A DNA stretch of 64,000 nt, taken from assembly GCA_030263285.1 (NCBI GenBank), contig SZYB01000002.1:1-64000 (forward strand), written 5' to 3'. The notes below the pieces were generated by a model. It was given only the letters and a program-made list of their open reading frames with translations. It was not told where the DNA came from and ran no database searches. Of this stretch, positions 27,660-38,285 are shown one piece after another. The first letter of the stretch is position 1. The number at the start of each line of letters is the position of its first letter. The DNA is from Bergeyella sp. Lineage in GTDB: Bacteria > Bacteroidota > Bacteroidia > Flavobacteriales > Weeksellaceae. The position numbers were made by a program, and so were the translations under genes.

Positions 27660-28394
27660 TTATTTTATTCTTTTTACAGAAACATAAGACACCGATCCAA
27701 TACCTGTGATACCTTTACTAAGCGCTTTCACTTCTACCAGCGCAGGCTTGCCTTCTAGAGCGATACGAAAGGAATAGCTATTGTTAGGCACAAGCTCTGC
27801 TACAGTTAATAAAGTATAGGTTTGAAATCTGTTCTTGTTTTTTGTAGAAGGAGCGGTATAGCTATCCGAAACTCTCGCAACCCAACCTTGGGAAGAGTCG
27901 TTCCACAAGCCAACAACCGGGTTGGTAGTTTGGGCGTCAGCATGAAGCTGTGCATTAATCAAAATTTGATACAGACCCTTTTCTCTCACCTTAAATACCC
28001 CACGATCAAGACCATTATAACTATCTACAATTTTTTTATTAATCGTATTGATCACTTTCGGAACATTAACTACTTTAATGGTAAAATCTCCATCTAACAA
28101 CGAAACCATTTCCTGAGCAACAATTAATTTTTTTCCGTCGTAAATTACACTTCCAATTTCTGACGGGGCTGGCGCGATATTCTCTCTATTCGTACTCTTT
28201 ATAACCCCCTGGTTGTCAGATATCAAAATCTTTTCTCCATTATAACTTATTCCCTTTTCTAACGCACGAACACGGACGTCTCCATTGACATCCAACGTAT
28301 GAGAGGGTTTACTCATATTAATCCCTACTCGTCCATTTTGAGCAAGCAATTGAATACAAAAAAAAATAAAAATCGGCAAAAACAGTTTTATCAT
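27660..28394 (-). CDS. Secreted C1q/TNF-like paralogue, array copy 1
   Basis: 244 residues, first gene of the array. Signal peptide MIKLFLPIFIFFCIQLLAQ, head motif RVGINMSKPSHTLDVNG, then NIAPAPSEIGSVIYDGKK and LIVAQEMVSLLDGDF. The tail has GVFKVREKGLYQILINAQL, PVVGLWNDSSQGWVARVSD, SYTAPSTKN, FQTYTLLTVAELVP and VSYVSVKRIK. Conserved Trp, Asp and Thr-Ala-Pro positions are shared by all three copies. A strong promoter lies 92 bases upstream. Its partner and role cannot be read from the context; secretion and oligomeric adhesin-like function are inference. Confidence 0.8.
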   Translation of the reverse strand: MIKLFLPIFIFFCIQLLAQNGRVGINMSKPSHTLDVNGDVRVRALEKGISYNGEKILISDNQGVIKSTNRENIAPAPSEIGSVIYDGKKLIVAQEMVSLLDGDFTIKVVNVPKVINTINKKIVDSYNGLDRGVFKVREKGLYQILINAQLHADAQTTNPVVGLWNDSSQGWVARVSDSYTAPSTKNKNRFQTYTLLTVAELVPNNSYSFRIALEGKPALVEVKALSKGITGIGSVSYVSVKRIK

Positions 28395-28759
28395 GTCTTA
28401 TTTTTTTATTATCGTGTAGAACCTTAAAGCAGAGATATAAAAAATATGTTTTTCCCTTAAAAACGTCATCAGAATTTTATGAATCCAAAAGTAACACTTA
28501 AGAACAACATAACAAAATACCTATTATCTCCCTATCAACACGAAACAAACAATTTGCGAGGTAGGCAAATCAGATTCTAGTAGAGCAACATGTTTTTTTC
28601 GGACTTATTAAGATGTATTAAGAAAACTTTCACAGAACTCTACTCCTTCCTATAATAAATATTTCCGAATAGAACAGAGAATAGAACCTATTTGAATTCT
28701 ATCTGTTTTCTCTCATTCTGCCTCTTGAACTAATTATTATAAATAAAAAAACAGATGGA
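28395..28759. other. Intergenic region between rplQ and the array
   Basis: AT-rich. It holds the array promoter (28486-28516) and the 3' arm of the ribosomal operon terminator near 28745. I see no further gene in it. Flavobacteria often have carA here, but nothing resembling it is present. Confidence 0.6.
28486..28516 (-). promoter_or_regulatory. Promoter of the C1q-like array
   Basis: On the minus strand TTTG (28516-28513), a 19-base spacer and TACTTTTG (28493-28486), an exact consensus match. Transcription would begin near 28479 and leave a leader of about 85 bases before the first array gene. Confidence 0.75.
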
Positions 28760-28776
28760 CTACTCCTCTGTTTTTT
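28745..28776 (-). terminator. Terminator of the ribosomal protein supercluster
   Basis: On the minus strand AAAAAACAGA pairs with TCTGTTTTTT, with an inner GGA/TCC extension and a GTAG loop. A T-run follows. The 5' arm lies in the last codons of rplQ. Confidence 0.65.
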
Positions 28777-29251
28777 CTTCTGTAGCTTCTGCAGCACTCT
28801 CTTTGACAACAGGAGCAGTCTTAGCTTTAGCGGCAGAAGATCTCCTACTTCTTCTTGTCGTTTTCTTCTCTTTTTGGTTCGGCAGATAAATTTCATTAAA
28901 ATCTACCAGTTCTATCATCGCAGTATCGGCTCCATCTCCAGACCTGAAACCCGTTTTTATTATTCTTGTATAACCTCCGTTTCTTTCGGAAATTTTGGGA
29001 GCGACAGACCTAAAAAGCTCGGAAACTGCCTCCTTACTCTGCAAATAAGAAAAAGCCATTCTTCTGTTATGGGTGGAATCTTCCTTTGATTTTGTAAGAA
29101 TAGGCTCCACATATACCCGAAGCGCTTTTGCTTTTGCTACCGTAGTGTTTATTCTCTTCTTTTCTATAAGAGAACAAGCCATATTAGAAAGGAGCGCCCT
29201 CCTGTGAGAAGCCGTTCTGCCCAAATGATTGTTTTTTTTCCCGTGTCTCAT
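28760..29251 (-). CDS. rplQ: 50S ribosomal protein L17
   Basis: 163 residues. The core [20 protein letters not shown] and [20 protein letters not shown] is typical. The C-terminus is longer than in E. coli and is Lys/Arg then Ala/Glu rich (residues 130-163), as seen in Bacteroidota. It follows rpoA by eight bases and is the last gene of the cluster, with a terminator overlapping its end. Confidence 0.97.
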   Translation of the reverse strand: MRHGKKNNHLGRTASHRRALLSNMACSLIEKKRINTTVAKAKALRVYVEPILTKSKEDSTHNRRMAFSYLQSKEAVSELFRSVAPKISERNGGYTRIIKTGFRSGDGADTAMIELVDFNEIYLPNQKEKKTTRRSRRSSAAKAKTAPVVKESAAEATEEKTEE

Positions 29252-29259
29252 TATTGTAA

Positions 29260-30255
29260 TTATTTATCCGCGTCCAACTTATATTTTGCCACATCGAATC
29301 CAAAATTCAAGCCCTTAGAATGTACTAACTCTTCTAGCTCTGTTAGAGATTTTTTACCAAAATTTCTAAATTTCATAAGATCAGATTTACTGTAAGAAAC
29401 CAACTCACCTAAAGTCTCTACCTCGGCAGCCTTCAAGCAATTAAGAGCTCTTACAGATAGATCCATATCCGCGAGTTTAGACTTTAGAAGCTGCCGAGTG
29501 TGCAAGGTCTCTTCATCATACTGGATAGAAGCCTTTACTGCCTCTGTCTCCAAGGTAATACGTTCATCGGAGAAAAGCATAAAATGATAGATCAGAATAT
29601 TCGAGGCCTCTGTAAGCGCATTTTGTGGCGTAATAGACCCATCGGTCTCTATATCCAGAATGAGCTTTTCATAATCCGTTTTTTGCTCTACCCTGTAGTT
29701 TTCTATAGAGTACTTCACTTTTTTTATGGGAGTAAAAATAGAATCTATCGCGATGGTGCCCAGCGGAGCATTACCGGATTTATTTTGTTCAGAGGGCACG
29801 TACCCCCTCCCTTTTTCTATGTTTAAGCTAATCTGGAAAACGACTCCCTTATTCAAAGTACAGATAACCAAATCTGGATTAAGTACCTCAAACCCACCCA
29901 TAGAATTACCTAAATCTCCTGCAGTAACGGTATTTTTTCCGGAAATACTAACCGATACCTGTTCCCCTGCAGAATGCTCTTCTTTCGCTTTCAATCTCAC
30001 CTGTTTAAGATTCAGAATTATTTCTGTAACATCCTCTATCACCCCGGGTATGGTAGAAAATTCGTGCTCTACACCTTCTATCTTTATAGAAGAGATCGCA
30101 TATCCCTCAAGAGAGGAAAGAAGAACCCTCCTCAGTGCATTACCTATAGTAAGCCCAAATCCCGGTTCCAAAGGCCTAAATTCAAACTGTCCTTTAAAAC
30201 TATCAGAACTTAGAAGTATTACTTTATCGGGTTTTATAAATTGTAAAATTGCCAT
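29260..30255 (-). CDS. rpoA: RNA polymerase alpha subunit
   Basis: 331 residues. The N-terminal assembly domain has [20 protein letters not shown] and [20 protein letters not shown]. The C-terminal domain has [20 protein letters not shown] and the DNA-contacting [17 protein letters not shown]. It is in the standard alpha operon order rpsM-rpsK-rpsD-rpoA-rplQ. Confidence 0.98.
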   Translation of the reverse strand: MAILQFIKPDKVILLSSDSFKGQFEFRPLEPGFGLTIGNALRRVLLSSLEGYAISSIKIEGVEHEFSTIPGVIEDVTEIILNLKQVRLKAKEEHSAGEQVSVSISGKNTVTAGDLGNSMGGFEVLNPDLVICTLNKGVVFQISLNIEKGRGYVPSEQNKSGNAPLGTIAIDSIFTPIKKVKYSIENYRVEQKTDYEKLILDIETDGSITPQNALTEASNILIYHFMLFSDERITLETEAVKASIQYDEETLHTRQLLKSKLADMDLSVRALNCLKAAEVETLGELVSYSKSDLMKFRNFGKKSLTELEELVHSKGLNFGFDVAKYKLDADK

Positions 30256-30288
30256 ATGATTGGTTGAGCAAAAAATTGAGTTATAAAT

Positions 30289-30897
30289 TTATTTAGAATA
30301 AAGTTCCACGATGAGCTGCTCCCTTATATCCTCGGGAATTTGTATTCTCTCCGGAGCTGCCATAAAAGTACCTTGCTGCTTCTCATCGTTATACTGGAGC
30401 CACTCATAATTCCCCTTCGAACTGAGCGCCTGAGCAACTACCCCCAATGATCTAGATTTTTCTCTTACCGCCACTACGTCTCCAGCCCTCAGAGTATATG
30501 AGGGAATACTCACCAACTCCCCATTTACCGTAATGTGTCTGTGAGAAACCAATTGCCTTGCCGCTGCACGGGTTCTTGCAAACCCCAACCTAAAGACCAC
30601 ATTATCAAGTCTGGATTCACATAACTGCAAAAGTACCTCACCCGTCACTCCCTTATTCCGCTGTGCTCTTTCGTAAAGATTTGCAAACTGTTTCTCTAAT
30701 ATACCATAAGTATATTTTGCTTTTTGCTTTTCAGCAAGCTGCAGAGCATATTCGGACCTCTTAGATCCTCTTCTTTTGTTAGGTCCATGCTGTCCCGGAG
30801 GTTGATTTTTCCTTTTTTCAAAACTCTTATCGTCTCCATAAATAGGCACACCAAACTTTCTTGCAATTTTTGTTTTTGGTCCAATATATCTTGCCAT
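30289..30897 (-). CDS. rpsD: 30S ribosomal protein S4
   Basis: 202 residues. N-terminal [20 protein letters not shown] without the zinc-binding Cys set, so the Cys-minus form. The S4 RNA-binding domain is [20 protein letters not shown] and [20 protein letters not shown]4 starts assembly of the 30S 5' domain and in many bacteria represses the alpha operon. Confidence 0.98.
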   Translation of the reverse strand: MARYIGPKTKIARKFGVPIYGDDKSFEKRKNQPPGQHGPNKRRGSKRSEYALQLAEKQKAKYTYGILEKQFANLYERAQRNKGVTGEVLLQLCESRLDNVVFRLGFARTRAAARQLVSHRHITVNGELVSIPSYTLRAGDVVAVREKSRSLGVVAQALSSKGNYEWLQYNDEKQQGTFMAAPERIQIPEDIREQLIVELYSK

Positions 30898-30916
30898 AAT
30901 AATTCTTAAAAAAAAA

Positions 30917-31306
30917 TTAAACTCTTCTCCTTTTTGGAGGTCTACATCCGTTATGAGGCATGGGGGTCACATCTACTATTTCGCTCACTTCTATCCCTGA
31001 ATTATGAATAGAACGTATGGCAGACTCTCTACCCGCACCAGGACCTTTCACAAAAACCTTCACCCTCCTGAGTCCCGCTTCGTGTGCAACTGAAGCACAA
31101 TTCTCTGCAGCCATTTGAGCAGCAAAAGGGGTATTTTTTTTGGAACCTCTAAAGCCCATTTTACCCGCAGAAGCCCAAGAAATCACCTCTCCGCTCTTAT
31201 TGGTAAGAGAGATAATGATATTATTAAAGGAAGCATGCACATGAGCCTCTCCTACCGCCTCCACTTTTACTTTTCTTTTCTTAGTTACTTTCGATTGTTT
31301 TGCCAT
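30917..31306 (-). CDS. rpsK: 30S ribosomal protein S11
   Basis: 129 residues. Conserved [38 protein letters not shown] and the C-terminal [18 protein letters not shown]. It lies on the 30S platform. It is placed 12 bases after rpsM. Confidence 0.98.
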   Translation of the reverse strand: MAKQSKVTKKRKVKVEAVGEAHVHASFNNIIISLTNKSGEVISWASAGKMGFRGSKKNTPFAAQMAAENCASVAHEAGLRRVKVFVKGPGAGRESAIRSIHNSGIEVSEIVDVTPMPHNGCRPPKRRRV

Positions 31307-31318
31307 AACTCTAAACGA

Positions 31319-31696
31319 TTATTTGCTTGCTTTTTTCTTGTTGGCAACTGTTTTTCTCCTCCCTTTTCGAGTACGAGAATTATTTTTCGTTCTCTGGCCT
31401 CTTAAAGGTAGCCCCAGCCTGTGACGTATTCCTCGTTGGCAGCCTATATCCATCAATCGCTTGATGCTCAACTGTACCTCAGATCTTAACTCTCCCTCTA
31501 CTTTGATATGATCAGAGATATAATTTCTGAGTAGGGTCAACTCATCATCACTCCATTCGCTGACTTTCTTGTCTTCGCTGATACCGGCATGCCTGAGAAT
31601 CTGAGATGCTGTACTTTTCCCGATTCCGTAAATGTAAGTAAGACCGATAACACCTCTCTTGTTTTTTGGTAAATCAATACCGGTAATTCTCGCCAT
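31319..31696 (-). CDS. rpsM: 30S ribosomal protein S13
   Basis: 125 residues. It begins [20 protein letters not shown] and has [13 protein letters not shown], then the Arg-rich [20 protein letters not shown] and a basic tail. It contacts the head of the 30S subunit and P-site tRNA. It is nine bases after the small rpmJ gene. Confidence 0.98.
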   Translation of the reverse strand: MARITGIDLPKNKRGVIGLTYIYGIGKSTASQILRHAGISEDKKVSEWSDDELTLLRNYISDHIKVEGELRSEVQLSIKRLMDIGCQRGIRHRLGLPLRGQRTKNNSRTRKGRRKTVANKKKASK

Positions 31697-31705
31697 AATT
31701 AAATT

Positions 31706-31822
31706 TTAGCCTTGTCTTTGTTTAAATTTTGGTGTTTTCTTATTAATCACAAAAAGAACGCCTTTTCTCCGTACCATTTTGCAATCTGCACTTCTCTTCT
31801 TAATAGATGCTCTAACTTTCAT
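31706..31822 (-). CDS. rpmJ: 50S ribosomal protein L36
   Basis: A 38-residue frame translated by hand: [20 protein letters not shown] followed by [18 protein letters not shown]. The length and pattern match bacterial L36 between infA and rpsM. Only one Cys remains, so this is the form without the full zinc site. Confidence 0.95.
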   Translation of the reverse strand: MKVRASIKKRSADCKMVRRKGVLFVINKKTPKFKQRQG

Positions 31823-31884
31823 TTCTCTTTTATTTATTCTCTATAATAAATACTCTCCACCAAGTATCCATAATAACACGTATT

Positions 31885-32100
31885 TTAATATCTAAACGTA
31901 ATTCTCCCCTTACTAAGATCATATGGAGAAAGCTCCAGCTTCACTTTATCACCAGGCAAAAGTTTAATATAATGCATACGCATTTTTCCGGATATATGAG
32001 CAATAAGTACGTGACCGTTCTCAAGCTCCACTCTAAACATGGCATTGGAGAGTGCTTCCACAATCACCCCATCCTGCTCAATATGTTTCTGTTTTGCCAT
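31885..32100 (-). CDS. infA: Translation initiation factor IF-1
   Basis: 71 residues, the usual size. An OB fold with [40 protein letters not shown] and [20 protein letters not shown]. It binds the 30S A site during initiation. It lies eight bases after secY; no map gene is present between them. Confidence 0.97.
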   Translation of the reverse strand: MAKQKHIEQDGVIVEALSNAMFRVELENGHVLIAHISGKMRMHYIKLLPGDKVKLELSPYDLSKGRITFRY

Positions 32101-32108
32101 ATAACTCT

Positions 32109-33488
32109 TTATAACCCGCTGGTTCTGGATAATTTAGATTGCATAAGTCCATCATAATGACGGTTCAATAAATACGTATTGATTTGTTGAACCGTATCCA
32201 TAATTACCCCTACCATAATCAGCAGGGACGTCCCCCCAAAGAAAAGCGCAAACCTATCGGTCTGAACAATAGTACCATATACCACCGCTGGAAGGACGGC
32301 AAAGGTAGCTAAAAAAATTGATCCTGGCAAGGTTATCTTAGATAGTATATCATCGATATAACTAGCCGTCTCCTTTCCTGGTCTTACCTTAGGAATAAGC
32401 CCTCCATTTCTCTTCAAATCATCTGCCATTTGGTTGACAGGGATGGAAATAGCGGTATAAAAAAAGGTAAACAATATAATAAGGAAAGCGAATACCAAAT
32501 TATACTGCCAGCTGAACACGTTTTTAAACGAAGCCAGGAATACATTAGATTCATCGAAATTCGTGAGAAGCCCAGGAATAAACATAAGCGCTTGGGCAAA
32601 GATGATAGGCATTACCCCTGCGGCATTCACTTTAAGAGGAATCCATTGTCTAGCCCCCTGCATCAGATTTCTATTTATACCTCCCCTCGCCTGTGCCTTA
32701 CTCACATACTGTATAGGTATTTTCCTGACTGCAACAGAAAGTATAATAGCAAGCAAGACCACAAGCATCCAGAACAATACCTCTACTAAAATCATTACAT
32801 TGCCCAATCCTCCCTTTCCTGTTTGTGCAGAAACCTCTTGCAAAAAAGCAGCTGGCAAATCGGCTAAAATACCTACCATAATAAGAATGGATATTCCGTT
32901 CCCAATCCCTTTGTCCGTAATCTTCTCGCCCAACCACATCGCAAATACAGAACCCGCAACAAGAATCACGATACTAGGAAACCAAAACATAAACGAATCG
33001 GGGCTTACATAATAGGCTTGATGAAACTGCTCATAAGGCAAAAATATTGTACGTATCGAGGTAAGATAAGAGGGAGCCTGCACAAGACACACCGCTATAG
33101 TCAACCATCGAGTAATTTGATTAAGGGTATTTCTTCCACTCTCCCCGTCTTTCTGCAACTTTTGCAAATAAGGGATCGCCATTCCCATAAGCTGAACAAT
33201 AATGGAAGCGGAAATATAAGGCATAATTCCCAAAGCCATAACGGAAGCTCTACTAAAAGCTCCTCCCGTAAAAGAAGAAAGCAATCCCAAAAGACCTGCT
33301 CCTTGCTTACTTCCTCCTTGACTCCTGTATTGTTCTAGTAAACTTCCTACCTGAGTCATATTGATAGCAGGAAGAGAAATATAGGAAGCAAATCGATAGA
33401 CCAATATAAGACCCAAGGTAAAAAGGACTTTCTCCCTGAGCTCTTTGAGATCCCAAATACTTTTTAAAGTTCTGAAAAACTCCTTCAT
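32109..33488 (-). CDS. secY: Preprotein translocase subunit SecY
   Basis: 459 residues with ten predicted membrane segments. Landmarks are [20 protein letters not shown] near the N-terminus, [19 protein letters not shown] (TM2 region) and [18 protein letters not shown] in the cytoplasmic loop that contacts SecA and the ribosome. It forms the inner-membrane protein channel. It sits at the usual place after rplO. Confidence 0.97.
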   Translation of the reverse strand: MKEFFRTLKSIWDLKELREKVLFTLGLILVYRFASYISLPAINMTQVGSLLEQYRSQGGSKQGAGLLGLLSSFTGGAFSRASVMALGIMPYISASIIVQLMGMAIPYLQKLQKDGESGRNTLNQITRWLTIAVCLVQAPSYLTSIRTIFLPYEQFHQAYYVSPDSFMFWFPSIVILVAGSVFAMWLGEKITDKGIGNGISILIMVGILADLPAAFLQEVSAQTGKGGLGNVMILVEVLFWMLVVLLAIILSVAVRKIPIQYVSKAQARGGINRNLMQGARQWIPLKVNAAGVMPIIFAQALMFIPGLLTNFDESNVFLASFKNVFSWQYNLVFAFLIILFTFFYTAISIPVNQMADDLKRNGGLIPKVRPGKETASYIDDILSKITLPGSIFLATFAVLPAVVYGTIVQTDRFALFFGGTSLLIMVGVIMDTVQQINTYLLNRHYDGLMQSKLSRTSGL

Positions 33489-33500
33489 CTAGTGACCAAA

Positions 33501-33950
33501 TTATAGAATAATAGACTTACCGCCGGCTTTAGAAATAAGCTCCTGAGCAGATCTGGTAAATTTGTCTGCCGAGATAGAGACTGCCGATTTTAGCTCTCCT
33601 CTTCCCATAATTTTTATCAACTCATTTTTAGAAGCAAGACCACTTTTATAGAAGAACTCCTTGGTAATCTCTCCAGATACTTTTTGGGTATCAATCAGCA
33701 TCTGAATCGTATCCAGATTTATAGCCCTATACTCTTTTCTGTTCACATTTTTGAATCCAAACTTTGGAAGCCTTCTCTGTAAAGGCATCTGTCCCCCCTC
33801 AAATCCTATTTTCTGAGAATACCCCGATCTGGACTTTTGCCCTTTATGCCCCTTGGTAGAAGTTCCTCCTTTTCCGCTTCCCTGACCTCTTCCTATTCTT
33901 TTGGAATTATGAACAGATCCCGATGCCGGTTTTATTGTATTTAATTTCAT
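33501..33950 (-). CDS. rplO: 50S ribosomal protein L15
   Basis: 149 residues. The Gly-rich N-terminus (RIGRGQGSGKGGTSTKGHKG, KSRSGYSQKIGFEGGQMPLQ) and RRLPKFGFKN are diagnostic. It ends 13 bases before secY. About 105 bases without a gene separate it from rpmD. Confidence 0.97.
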   Translation of the reverse strand: MKLNTIKPASGSVHNSKRIGRGQGSGKGGTSTKGHKGQKSRSGYSQKIGFEGGQMPLQRRLPKFGFKNVNRKEYRAINLDTIQMLIDTQKVSGEITKEFFYKSGLASKNELIKIMGRGELKSAVSISADKFTRSAQELISKAGGKSIIL

Positions 33951-34055
33951 TGTATTTTAAAAGTTTTAAACATTGAGAAATAATAAAGCAAACAAAACGC
34001 GCGAAAAATATAAACTGAAATAACGCCCTGTTGCTCTATGCTTGTCTCCCATGTT

Positions 34056-34232
34056 CTATTTTTTCACCTCTATTAAATGATTCACAGATGCCACCATTCC
34101 TGATATCGAAGGGCTATCTTCGTGCTCTACCACCTGATGGAGTTTTTTAAGTCCTAAAGCCTCAAGTGTTCTTTTCTGAGTTTTTGTCCTCCCAATTGCA
34201 CTTTTTACCTGCTTAATTCTGATTTTTGCCAT
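34056..34232 (-). CDS. rpmD: 50S ribosomal protein L30
   Basis: 58 residues, translated by hand from ATG at 34232: MAKIRIKQVKSAIGRTKTQK, RTLEALGLKKLHQVVEHED, then SPSISGMVASVNHLIEVKK. Size, sequence and position between rpsE and rplO fit bacterial L30. Confidence 0.95.
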   Translation of the reverse strand: MAKIRIKQVKSAIGRTKTQKRTLEALGLKKLHQVVEHEDSPSISGMVASVNHLIEVKK

Positions 34233-34244
34233 AGTTCTCTATAA

Positions 34245-34766
34245 TTAACCGTTAAACACCTTACTTAGTGATATCCCCCTCATTCTGGCTATTTCCTCAG
34301 GTCTCCTAATATCAAGCAACGCTTTGAAAGTAGCCTTTACAACGTTATGTGGATTGGAAGAGCCCTTAGATTTAGACAAAATATCGTGAATTCCTGCAGA
34401 TTCAAGCACCGCTCTTACTGCGCCGCCCGCTATGAGCCCTGTACCATGAGAAGCAGGCCTTAAAAAAATATCGGCTCCTCCGTACCGAGCTGAAGTTTGG
34501 TGAGGAATCGTATGATTCATAATGGGGACCCTCACCAGATTTTTCTTTGCATCTTCCACCGCTTTGGCTATGGCAGAGGCTACCTCCTTAGATTTTCCCA
34601 ATCCAAAACCAATAACCCCCTCTTCGTTTCCTACTACCACAATGGCAGAAAATCCAAACGCCCTCCCTCCTTTAGTAACTTTTGTTACTCTGTTCACCGC
34701 GACGAGACGATCGGTAAGTTCTAATCCTCCCGGCTTTATTTTCTCTATATGATCTAGTCCTAACAT
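34245..34766 (-). CDS. rpsE: 30S ribosomal protein S5
   Basis: 173 residues. It has [40 protein letters not shown] and the C-terminal [21 protein letters not shown]5 takes part in decoding accuracy and lines the mRNA entry channel. Confidence 0.98.
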   Translation of the reverse strand: MLGLDHIEKIKPGGLELTDRLVAVNRVTKVTKGGRAFGFSAIVVVGNEEGVIGFGLGKSKEVASAIAKAVEDAKKNLVRVPIMNHTIPHQTSARYGGADIFLRPASHGTGLIAGGAVRAVLESAGIHDILSKSKGSSNPHNVVKATFKALLDIRRPEEIARMRGISLSKVFNG

Positions 34767-34789
34767 ATTTTTCCGAAATTTTTGATTGA

Positions 34790-35149
34790 TTAGAATTTTA
34801 AACCGCCTTCTCTCGCTCCTTCTGCTAGAGCCTTCACTCTACCATGATAGACAAAACCGTTCCTGTCAAACACTACTTTCTCTATACCTGCCTCTTTTGC
34901 TTTTTTGGCAATAGCTTTTCCCACTGCAGCAGAAATATCAACCTTCGTTCCCTTACTACTCGCTATGTCTTTTTCTCTTGAAGAAGCAGAAACCCGCGTT
35001 TTTCCCTCTTTATCGTCTATGAGTTGTGCATATATCTCCTTATTGCTTCTATACACCGTAAGTCTCAAAAGCCCCTGAGAAACAGAGATCTTCCCCCTTA
35101 CTCTTCTCTTTATTCTTTTTCTGTTTTCTACTTTTTTATTTAGTGCCAT
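34790..35149 (-). CDS. rplR: 50S ribosomal protein L18
   Basis: 119 residues from ATG at 35149; the longer frame starts with TTG. It begins [20 protein letters not shown] and has [20 protein letters not shown] and [20 protein letters not shown]. It binds 5S rRNA. Confidence 0.97.
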   Translation of the reverse strand: MALNKKVENRKRIKRRVRGKISVSQGLLRLTVYRSNKEIYAQLIDDKEGKTRVSASSREKDIASSKGTKVDISAAVGKAIAKKAKEAGIEKVVFDRNGFVYHGRVKALAEGAREGGLKF

Positions 35150-35166
35150 CTTCCCAAACAATTTAA

Positions 35167-35712
35167 TTACGCAGATTTTCCTGCTTTTCTTCTAAGGACT
35201 TCTCCCACAAACTTAACTCCCTTTCCCTTATAAGGTTCCGGTTTCCTAAAAGATCTAATCTTCGCAGCTACCATACCCAAGAGTTGCTTGTCGTGAGAGT
35301 TAAGAATAATTATCGGATTTTTCCCTTTTTCTGTTTCTGTCTTCACTGTTACCTCTTTAGGAAGCTCAAGCACGATACTATGCGAAAAACCTAAAGCAAG
35401 CTCCAACTTTTGCCCGGTATTCGAGGCTCTGTATCCTACTCCTACCAGCTCCAGTTGTTTTTCAAAACCTTGAGAAGCCCCCATGATCATATTGTTGATG
35501 AGAGACCTGTAAAGTCCATGCAACGATTTGTGCTCTTTTGATTCGGAAGGGCGAACCAGTGTAAGCTCCCCATCTTTTTGCTCCAGAGAGATCCCCCCGG
35601 TGATTACTTGAGAAAGCTCCCCCCTGGGACCCCTCACGGTCACCAAATTTTTGTCTTGCGTAAGAGTAACTCCGTCCGGAATTTTTATAACCGCTTTACC
35701 AATTCTTGACAT
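35167..35712 (-). CDS. rplF: 50S ribosomal protein L6
   Basis: 181 residues from ATG at 35712. Two repeated domains are visible: [20 protein letters not shown] at the start and [20 protein letters not shown] in the middle. The end carries [20 protein letters not shown]. It sits near the sarcin-ricin loop and the factor-binding site. Confidence 0.97.
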   Translation of the reverse strand: MSRIGKAVIKIPDGVTLTQDKNLVTVRGPRGELSQVITGGISLEQKDGELTLVRPSESKEHKSLHGLYRSLINNMIMGASQGFEKQLELVGVGYRASNTGQKLELALGFSHSIVLELPKEVTVKTETEKGKNPIIILNSHDKQLLGMVAAKIRSFRKPEPYKGKGVKFVGEVLRRKAGKSA

Positions 35713-35730
35713 TTTTCCCAATTTAAAAAA

Positions 35731-36129
35731 TTAATAAACATAGCAAATCACCTCACCACCCACTTTTTCCGTTCTCGCTTTTTTATCTGTCATCACTCCC
35801 TTCGAAGTGGAGATAATCGCTACCCCTAGACCATTAAGTACTCTGGGAAGTTCTCTGACGCCTTTGTACTGCCTAAGTCCAGGTCTAGAAGCCCTCTGTA
35901 TAGACTTGATTGCAGGCTTTTGAGTTTGCCTGTCATACTTTAGCGCGATTTTAATTTTACCCTGTACCTCACTCTCCTCAAACTTGTAATTTAAAATATA
36001 GCCCTGATCAAACAAAATTTTTGTAATTTCTTTCTTGATCTTGGATGCTGGAATTTCCACTACCTTGTGACCTGCGCCCTGTGCATTTCTTATCCTCGTT
36101 AAGAAATCTGAAATTGGATCTGTTACCAT
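35731..36129 (-). CDS. rpsH: 30S ribosomal protein S8
   Basis: 132 residues from ATG at 36129 (MVTDPISDFLTRIRNAQ); the longer TTG-initiated frame is rejected. The C-terminal block GLGVAIISTSKGVMTDKKAR is typical. In E. coli S8 binds its own spc mRNA; no such site was identified here. Confidence 0.97.
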   Translation of the reverse strand: MVTDPISDFLTRIRNAQGAGHKVVEIPASKIKKEITKILFDQGYILNYKFEESEVQGKIKIALKYDRQTQKPAIKSIQRASRPGLRQYKGVRELPRVLNGLGVAIISTSKGVMTDKKARTEKVGGEVICYVY

Positions 36130-36238
36130 TGTATTATTAAAATTATTGGTGAAAGACAATCCGTTTTTAAATCTTGACCTACAAAAATTATTTTGCGGTA
36201 CTGAGCAAACCTGAATGCCTTTTTCATTATTTCCTCAC

Positions 36239-36508
36239 TTACCAACTGGCTTTCTTCACCCCCGGAATAAGACCCTGATTCGCCATTTCTCTAAAAGCAA
36301 CCCTAGAAATCCCGAAAACTCTAATATACCCTCTGGGCCTACCTGTAAGTTTACATCTGTTATGAAGTCTCACGGGAGAAGCATTTTTTGGCAACTTCTG
36401 CAAGGCTGCATGATCCCCAGCCTCCTTCAAAGCCTTTCTCTTCTTTGCATATTTTGCAACCAGCGCTTCTCTTTTGCGCTCGCGCGCTTTCATTGATTCT
36501 TTAGCCAT
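36239..36508 (-). CDS. rpsN: 30S ribosomal protein S14
   Basis: 89 residues. It is the longer, zinc-free form: [20 protein letters not shown] and [20 protein letters not shown], with only one Cys. It is located between rplE and rpsH. A 109-base gap follows before rpsH. Confidence 0.97.
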   Translation of the reverse strand: MAKESMKARERKREALVAKYAKKRKALKEAGDHAALQKLPKNASPVRLHNRCKLTGRPRGYIRVFGISRVAFREMANQGLIPGVKKASW

Positions 36509-36514
36509 TATCTA

Positions 36515-37063
36515 TTACTTTTTAAAAGGTAAACCAAAGAGACTCAACAATGATTTAGCCTCCTTATCTGTTTTTGCCGTTGTTACAAAGGTGATATCCA
36601 TTCCTTGTATTTTTTTTACCTTATCTATCACAATCTCAGGGAAAATAATTTGCTCTGTTATCCCTAGATTATAATTCCCCCTACCATCAAAACCATCCGC
36701 TTTGATCCCCTGAAAATCTCTGATTCTGGGTAGAGCAGAAGAGGTGAGACGATCCAAAAATTCATACATCCTATCGCCACGTAAAGTAACTTTTGCCCCT
36801 ATTGGCATTCCTTTCCTAAGCTTGAAAGAGGCTTCATCTTTTTTTGAAACGGTCCCCACAGCTTTCTGACCAGTAATTACTGTGAGTTCTTCCACAGCAT
36901 AATCTACAATTTTCTTATCTGCAGTAGCTGCGCCCAACCCTTGACTCACCACAATTTTCTCCAATTTAGGCACCTGCATTACAGACTTATATCCGTATTC
37001 TTCCTTGAGAGCCGGAAGAATAGTTTCCCTATAATATTTTTTGGGTCTTGGTATATATTCCAT
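36515..37063 (-). CDS. rplE: 50S ribosomal protein L5
   Basis: 182 residues from ATG at 37063 ([20 protein letters not shown]); the longer frame uses [43 protein letters not shown] and [20 protein letters not shown] are diagnostic. It binds 5S rRNA and contacts P-site tRNA. Confidence 0.97.
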   Translation of the reverse strand: MEYIPRPKKYYRETILPALKEEYGYKSVMQVPKLEKIVVSQGLGAATADKKIVDYAVEELTVITGQKAVGTVSKKDEASFKLRKGMPIGAKVTLRGDRMYEFLDRLTSSALPRIRDFQGIKADGFDGRGNYNLGITEQIIFPEIVIDKVKKIQGMDITFVTTAKTDKEAKSLLSLFGLPFKK

Positions 37064-37074
37064 TTTCTTCACAA

Positions 37075-37425
37075 TTACAGCGTTTCCCCGGTTTTCTTAT
37101 TAACTCTCACTATTATCTCTTTTTTCTTTCCATTTCTCTCGCCTTGTATTTTCTTGAACCCCACCTTGATGGCTTTCCCTTCTTTATCCACGAGAGCAAC
37201 ATTGGAAATGTGAATAGAAGCTTCCTTTTCTTCAACACCTCCCTGAGGATTCTGAGCAGAAGGTTTCCTATGCCTTTTTACAATATTAAGTCCCGCAACT
37301 ACTACTCTGGGATCTTTTCCTTCCTTGCGGATAACCTCAATAATCTCCCCCGTCTTCCCCTTGATTTCCTTTCTACCTGTGGTAATAATCACCTTATCCC
37401 CCTTTTTTATTTTTAACTTTGTCAT
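37075..37425 (-). CDS. rplX: 50S ribosomal protein L24
   Basis: 116 residues. The KOW motif region is [20 protein letters not shown] and [40 protein letters not shown] is also conserved. It is an early 50S assembly protein. Confidence 0.97.
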   Translation of the reverse strand: MTKLKIKKGDKVIITTGRKEIKGKTGEIIEVIRKEGKDPRVVVAGLNIVKRHRKPSAQNPQGGVEEKEASIHISNVALVDKEGKAIKVGFKKIQGERNGKKKEIIVRVNKKTGETL

Positions 37426-37447
37426 TTTCTTTAAGCTTTAATAGAAT

Positions 37448-37816
37448 TTAAAGGACCTCAGGGGCAAGCGAGATAATCTTCATATATTCTTTATCTCTAA
37501 GCTCACGAGCGACCGGACCAAAAACCCGAGTTCCTCTCATCTCCCCGGCTGCATTGAGAAGCACACAGGCATTGTCATCAAAAGAGATGTACGAACCATC
37601 CTTTCTCCTAACAGACTTCTTTGTTCTCACCACTACGGCTTTGGAAACCTGCCCCTTTTTCGCATTCCCGGAAGGCGTAGAATCTTTGATTGTTACAACA
37701 ATTTTATCACCAACGGAAGCATACCTTCTTCGGGTCCCACCCAAAACTCTGATCACAAGCACTTCTTTTGCACCTGTATTATCCGCCACTTTTAGTCTTG
37801 ACTCTGTTTGCAACAT
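37448..37816 (-). CDS. rplN: 50S ribosomal protein L14
   Basis: 122 residues. [20 protein letters not shown] opens the protein, with [20 protein letters not shown] near the end. Its ATG shares one base with the rpsQ stop (TAATG). Confidence 0.98.
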   Translation of the reverse strand: MLQTESRLKVADNTGAKEVLVIRVLGGTRRRYASVGDKIVVTIKDSTPSGNAKKGQVSKAVVVRTKKSVRRKDGSYISFDDNACVLLNAAGEMRGTRVFGPVARELRDKEYMKIISLAPEVL

Positions 37817-38076
37817 TATTTAGCTTTTTCTATGATTCTTACTAATCTCCATCTCTTTCTCTTACTTATGGGTCTTGTCTCTTGTATAAGAACAGTATCT
37901 CCCTCACTGCAGTCATTTTTTTCGTCATGAACAGTATATTTCTTCGTCTTCAGTACGAACTTCCCGTACAAAGGGTGCTTTACTCTTGTTGTCTCACTAA
38001 CAACAATGGTTTTTTCCATTTTATTGCTGGAAACAATACCTACCCTTTCTTTTCTTAAATTTCTCTCCATTTCCAT
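37816..38076 (-). CDS. rpsQ: 30S ribosomal protein S17
   Basis: 86 residues from ATG at 38076 ([20 protein letters not shown]); Met3 at 38070 is another possible start, and the longer TTG frame is unlikely. The OB fold shows [20 protein letters not shown] and [20 protein letters not shown]. One base overlaps rplN. Confidence 0.96.
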   Translation of the reverse strand: MEMERNLRKERVGIVSSNKMEKTIVVSETTRVKHPLYGKFVLKTKKYTVHDEKNDCSEGDTVLIQETRPISKRKRWRLVRIIEKAK

Positions 38077-38086
38077 AAACAAAATA

Positions 38087-38272
38087 TTATTGTTGTTGTG
38101 CAATTACCGTTTTTATCCTTGCAATACTCCTTCGCAAATCTCTTATCTGGATAGGGTTTTCTATAGGATTAACCTTGTGGGCAAGCGATAGTTTGCTATA
38201 GCGTGCCTCAACATCAAGAAGTCTTTCTTTCAAATCTTCTCTACTTAAATTTTTCAATTCTGTAATTTTCAC
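38087..38272 (-). CDS. rpmC: 50S ribosomal protein L29
   Basis: 61 residues. [20 protein letters not shown] and [20 protein letters not shown] form the expected helical hairpin. It lies near the polypeptide exit tunnel. Confidence 0.96.
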   Translation of the reverse strand: MKITELKNLSREDLKERLLDVEARYSKLSLAHKVNPIENPIQIRDLRRSIARIKTVIAQQQ

Positions 38273-38285
38273 GATACTTAAAAAA

